Positions 6,258 through 8,281 of a stretch of 8,281 bases of DNA are shown piece after piece. The stretch comes from Nocardia sp. (GTDB taxonomy: Bacteria > Actinomycetota > Actinomycetes > Mycobacteriales > Mycobacteriaceae). The DNA lies in contig JABFXT010000673.1 in assembly GCA_013361595.1 (NCBI GenBank), forward strand, positions 1-8,281. Direction: 5' to 3'. Every line of letters starts with the position of its first letter. Positions within the stretch are counted from its first letter, which is position 1. Made by a program: the position numbers and the translations under genes. Under the pieces are notes generated by a model. That model made no database searches and was not told the origin of the DNA. It worked only from the letters and a program-made list of their open reading frames with translations.

Positions 6258-6634
6258 TCTTCGGGTTCCTCCGGCGGGCGCGCGGCGATCCCGACATCCT
6301 CCGGATCGTTCTCGACTTTTTCGCTCGTGGTCAGGATGTAGGAGCGATAGGCCAGCGCCAGGACGAACGCGGAGACACCCATGGTGATGACGATGGCGGT
6401 GAGTACCAGCGCCTGCGCCAGCGGATCGGCCATGATGTCGTGCTGGGAGTCGCCCGCGCCCTGGATCGGCGGCGCCCCGTCCGAACCGCCCATGGTGAGA
6501 ATGAGCAGGTTGACCGCGTTGCTGAACAGCAGGATGCCGAGCAGCATCTTCGAGACGGTCCGCTCCAGCAGCAGATATACGCCGCAGGCCACCAGGACAC
6601 CGACCACGATCAGCAGAGTGAGATTCGCGCTCAT
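6254..6634 (-). CDS. mnhC: Mrp/Mnh cation:proton antiporter subunit C (NuoK-like)
   Basis: This 126-residue subunit is homologous to NuoK of complex I. It has three hydrophobic segments (about 4-24, 28-47, 72-97), the segment LLGILLFSNAVNLLIL (31-46) and the hallmark DPLAQALVLTAIVI (70-83). A polar acidic tail (about 102-126, ending PPEEPEE) projects into the cytoplasm. The ATG overlaps the stop of the upstream mnhA-mnhB gene in ATGA (6631-6634). I see no clear Shine-Dalgarno in the 20 bases before it, so translation is probably coupled to that gene. It should help form the membrane arm of the antiporter beside MnhD. Confidence 0.94.
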   Translation of the reverse strand: MSANLTLLIVVGVLVACGVYLLLERTVSKMLLGILLFSNAVNLLILTMGGSDGAPPIQGAGDSQHDIMADPLAQALVLTAIVITMGVSAFVLALAYRSYILTTSEKVENDPEDVGIAARPPEEPEE

Positions 6635-8281
6635 GACTGCACCAGCTCGTCGTCGAGGCGTGCGCCGAGACTGCGCAGTACGTCCAGGATGAGACCCACC
6701 ACGATCAGGTAGACACCGAGATCGAAGAAGAGCGAGGTGACCAGTTTGATGTGGCCGAGCAGCGGTACCGAGGCCTCCACAATGGTCGAATACAGCGGCG
6801 GGTAGCCCAGCACCAGGGAGGCCGTGGCCGTTCCGGCGGCGAGGATCAGGCCGGCGCCGAGCAGATGACCGGCTTCGACCGGTAGCGCTTCACCGAGCTC
6901 GTACTGTCCGCCGGCGAGATAGCGCAGTACCAGCGCGAGTCCCGCGATGAGACCGCCCGCGAATCCACCGCCCGGGGCGTTGTGGCCGGAGAAGAAGAAG
7001 TACACCGACAGCACCATGATGGTGGGGAAGACCAGGCGGGTCGTGATCTGCAGGACCATCGACCGGTCGCGCCGGTCGACCAGCCGCCCGGCCGGCAGCC
7101 AGCTCACCTTGCCCGGGCTGTAGTTGGGGGCAACGGCGGCGCGTGGCGCGGCCCCGTACCGGCGGCTGCGGAACACCAGCGAGGCGACCCCGGTCGCGGC
7201 GACGACGAGTACCGATATCTCGCCGAGGGTGTCCCAGGCGCGGATATCCACCAGCAGGACATTGACCGCGTTCTTCCCGCCACCGAATTCGTAGGCCGCC
7301 GCCGGGATCCGTTGCCAGATCGGCGTGGAATTGCGGGCCGCGGCGGCGAAGGCCGCCAGGACCGGTACGGTGATCCCGGCCGCAACGGCGATGGCGGCCC
7401 GGCCGATCTGGAAACCGGTCTGCTGTTCCGGGCCGATCTCGGCCGGGAAGGCGCGCAGTACGAGGACGAAGACCACCAGTGTCAGTGTCTCCACCAGGAA
7501 CTGGGTCAGGGCCAGATCGGGGGCGCCGTGCAGGGCGAAGATGACACCGCAGCCGTAGCCGGTGAGCCCGACGACCAGGACACTCGCCAGCCGGTTGCGC
7601 AGAACGGTCGCGCCCAGCGCCATGGCGATCATGATCGCACCGATCACCAGCTGCAGCGGGGAATCCCACAGCCGCAATTCGACCCCGGTCCGGGTCCCGA
7701 CGGCCAGGACCACCGCGGGCAGGATGACCAGGGTGCCGAGGATGATCGCCTGGTTCAGGGGCAGGGAACCGCGCTGCACCGAAGTGGTCATCTTGAGCGA
7801 CAGCCGGTCCATCGCCCGCAGGGCGGCGTCGTATCCGCGGTCGGCGTTGCCGAGCAGGGTGGCCGATTCGCCGAACCGGTCCTGTCCCGAGAACAGGGCG
7901 AGACCGCCGGCGATGATCACGACGGTGAGCAGTAGCGGCAGGGTCAGGCCGTGCCAGAGTTGCAGATGTTCGGTCAGCTCGCCCGGCAGGGTCGCCGCGT
8001 ACGGGGCCAGCAGGCCGTCCATCCAGGGCGCGGCCAGGCCGGCGGCCAGCGAACCGGCGGCCAGCAGCACCGGCGCCGCCAGCAGTCCGGCGCCGGGTGC
8101 GTGCCAGCGGGGAACCGGTACACCGGGTTTGTCGGCGAAGGCGCCCCAGATGAACCGCGCGCTGTAGGCGACGGTGAGCATGGACCCGAGTACCAGTCCG
8201 ACAGCGAGTACCAGTCGCACGACGGGGGGGAGCGGCGCGGCATCGAGTTCGGCGGCCAGGGCCGATTCCTTGGCCACGAAT
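6631..8281 (-). CDS. mnhA: Mrp/Mnh antiporter subunit A fused to subunit B (5' end beyond window)
   Basis: The open frame runs through the right edge; 549 C-terminal residues are visible, beginning FVAKESALAA, a segment that in MrpA lies after the main NuoL-like helices. Roughly 400 N-terminal residues should be missing, judged from usual lengths of A-B fusions. Counting from the Val codon at 8277, GYGCGVIFALHGAPDLAL (240-257) marks the MbhD-like part and KNAVNVLLVDIRAWDTLGE (335-353) the MbhE-like part of the MrpA C-terminus. From about residue 408, TTRLVFPTIMVLSVYFF and GHNAPGGGFAGGL (431-443) identify a complete MnhB domain ending near 548. A and B are thus one polypeptide, and no separate mnhB is seen. 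MrpA is the second large antiporter-type subunit of the complex. The operon promoter and true start lie outside the window. Confidence 0.93.
   Translation of the reverse strand, partial: FVAKESALAAELDAAPLPPVVRLVLAVGLVLGSMLTVAYSARFIWGAFADKPGVPVPRWHAPGAGLLAAPVLLAAGSLAAGLAAPWMDGLLAPYAATLPGELTEHLQLWHGLTLPLLLTVVIIAGGLALFSGQDRFGESATLLGNADRGYDAALRAMDRLSLKMTTSVQRGSLPLNQAIILGTLVILPAVVLAVGTRTGVELRLWDSPLQLVIGAIMIAMALGATVLRNRLASVLVVGLTGYGCGVIFALHGAPDLALTQFLVETLTLVVFVLVLRAFPAEIGPEQQTGFQIGRAAIAVAAGITVPVLAAFAAAARNSTPIWQRIPAAAYEFGGGKNAVNVLLVDIRAWDTLGEISVLVVAATGVASLVFRSRRYGAAPRAAVAPNYSPGKVSWLPAGRLVDRRDRSMVLQITTRLVFPTIMVLSVYFFFSGHNAPGGGFAGGLIAGLALVLRYLAGGQYELGEALPVEAGHLLGAGLILAAGTATASLVLGYPPLYSTIVEASVPLLGHIKLVTSLFFDLGVYLIVVGLILDVLRSLGARLDDELVQS

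Noticed and set aside
4902..6341. 479-residue open frame on the plus strand
   Set aside because: It is antisense to mnhD and mnhC, dominated by Gln, Arg, Asp, Glu, Gly and His as expected from the complement of membrane-protein codons.
6982..7935. 317-residue open frame on the plus strand
   Set aside because: It is antisense to the mnhA-mnhB fusion with the same Gln/Asp/Gly/Arg-rich shadow composition and no domain.
1..8281. Search by eye for CRISPR arrays, insertion-sequence ends, tRNA genes or defence genes
   Set aside because: No regularly spaced repeats, terminal inverted repeats, transposase or nuclease motifs, or cloverleaf-like sequences were noticed. The window is almost fully accounted for by ordinary conserved genes.

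Overview
The window is a high-GC, densely coding stretch that looks like a chromosome from the order Mycobacteriales, probably Nocardia or a close relative. The genus is an inference from overall protein character. The order is better supported: a lipoprotein SodC very close to the mycobacterial one is followed directly by a YbdK-type carboxylate-amine ligase, the same pair that I recall as Rv0432-Rv0433 in Mycobacterium tuberculosis. No mobile elements, CRISPR arrays, tRNAs or rRNAs were seen.

Positions 1-167 hold what may be the last 13 codons of an upstream gene (ending at 42), then a short intergenic region with a small inverted repeat and a weak promoter candidate. On the plus strand follow sodC (168-851), the carboxylate-amine ligase (874-2019, 22 bases downstream and probably co-transcribed), a hairpin (about 2025-2051) and a polytopic PAP2-fold membrane phosphatase or lipid phosphotransferase gene (2087-3541). 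The last appears to have its own promoter placed so that the mRNA would begin at or next to the GTG start, i.e. a leaderless transcript.

The remainder (3501-8281) lies on the minus strand and is read from the right edge leftwards. It is a Mrp/Mnh-type multisubunit cation/proton antiporter operon: mnhA fused to mnhB (5' end outside the window), mnhC, mnhD, mnhE, mnhF and mnhG. All five visible junctions are 4-base stop/start overlaps, so the subunits look translationally coupled and made as one membrane complex for Na+/H+ exchange and pH or salt homeostasis. The last gene, mnhG, runs tail-to-tail into the PAP2 gene with a 41-base coding overlap.

The plus-strand genes concern the cell envelope and oxidative defence (exported superoxide dismutase, a ligase of uncertain substrate, a membrane lipid-phosphate enzyme). 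The minus-strand operon is a housekeeping ion antiporter. I find no convincing undescribed system. The points most worth checking are the altered zinc-site loop of SodC, the unknown substrate of the ligase in an order expected to use mycothiol rather than glutathione, the PAP2 enzyme with a long membrane extension and Aur1-like motifs, its leaderless start, and the convergent coding overlap.
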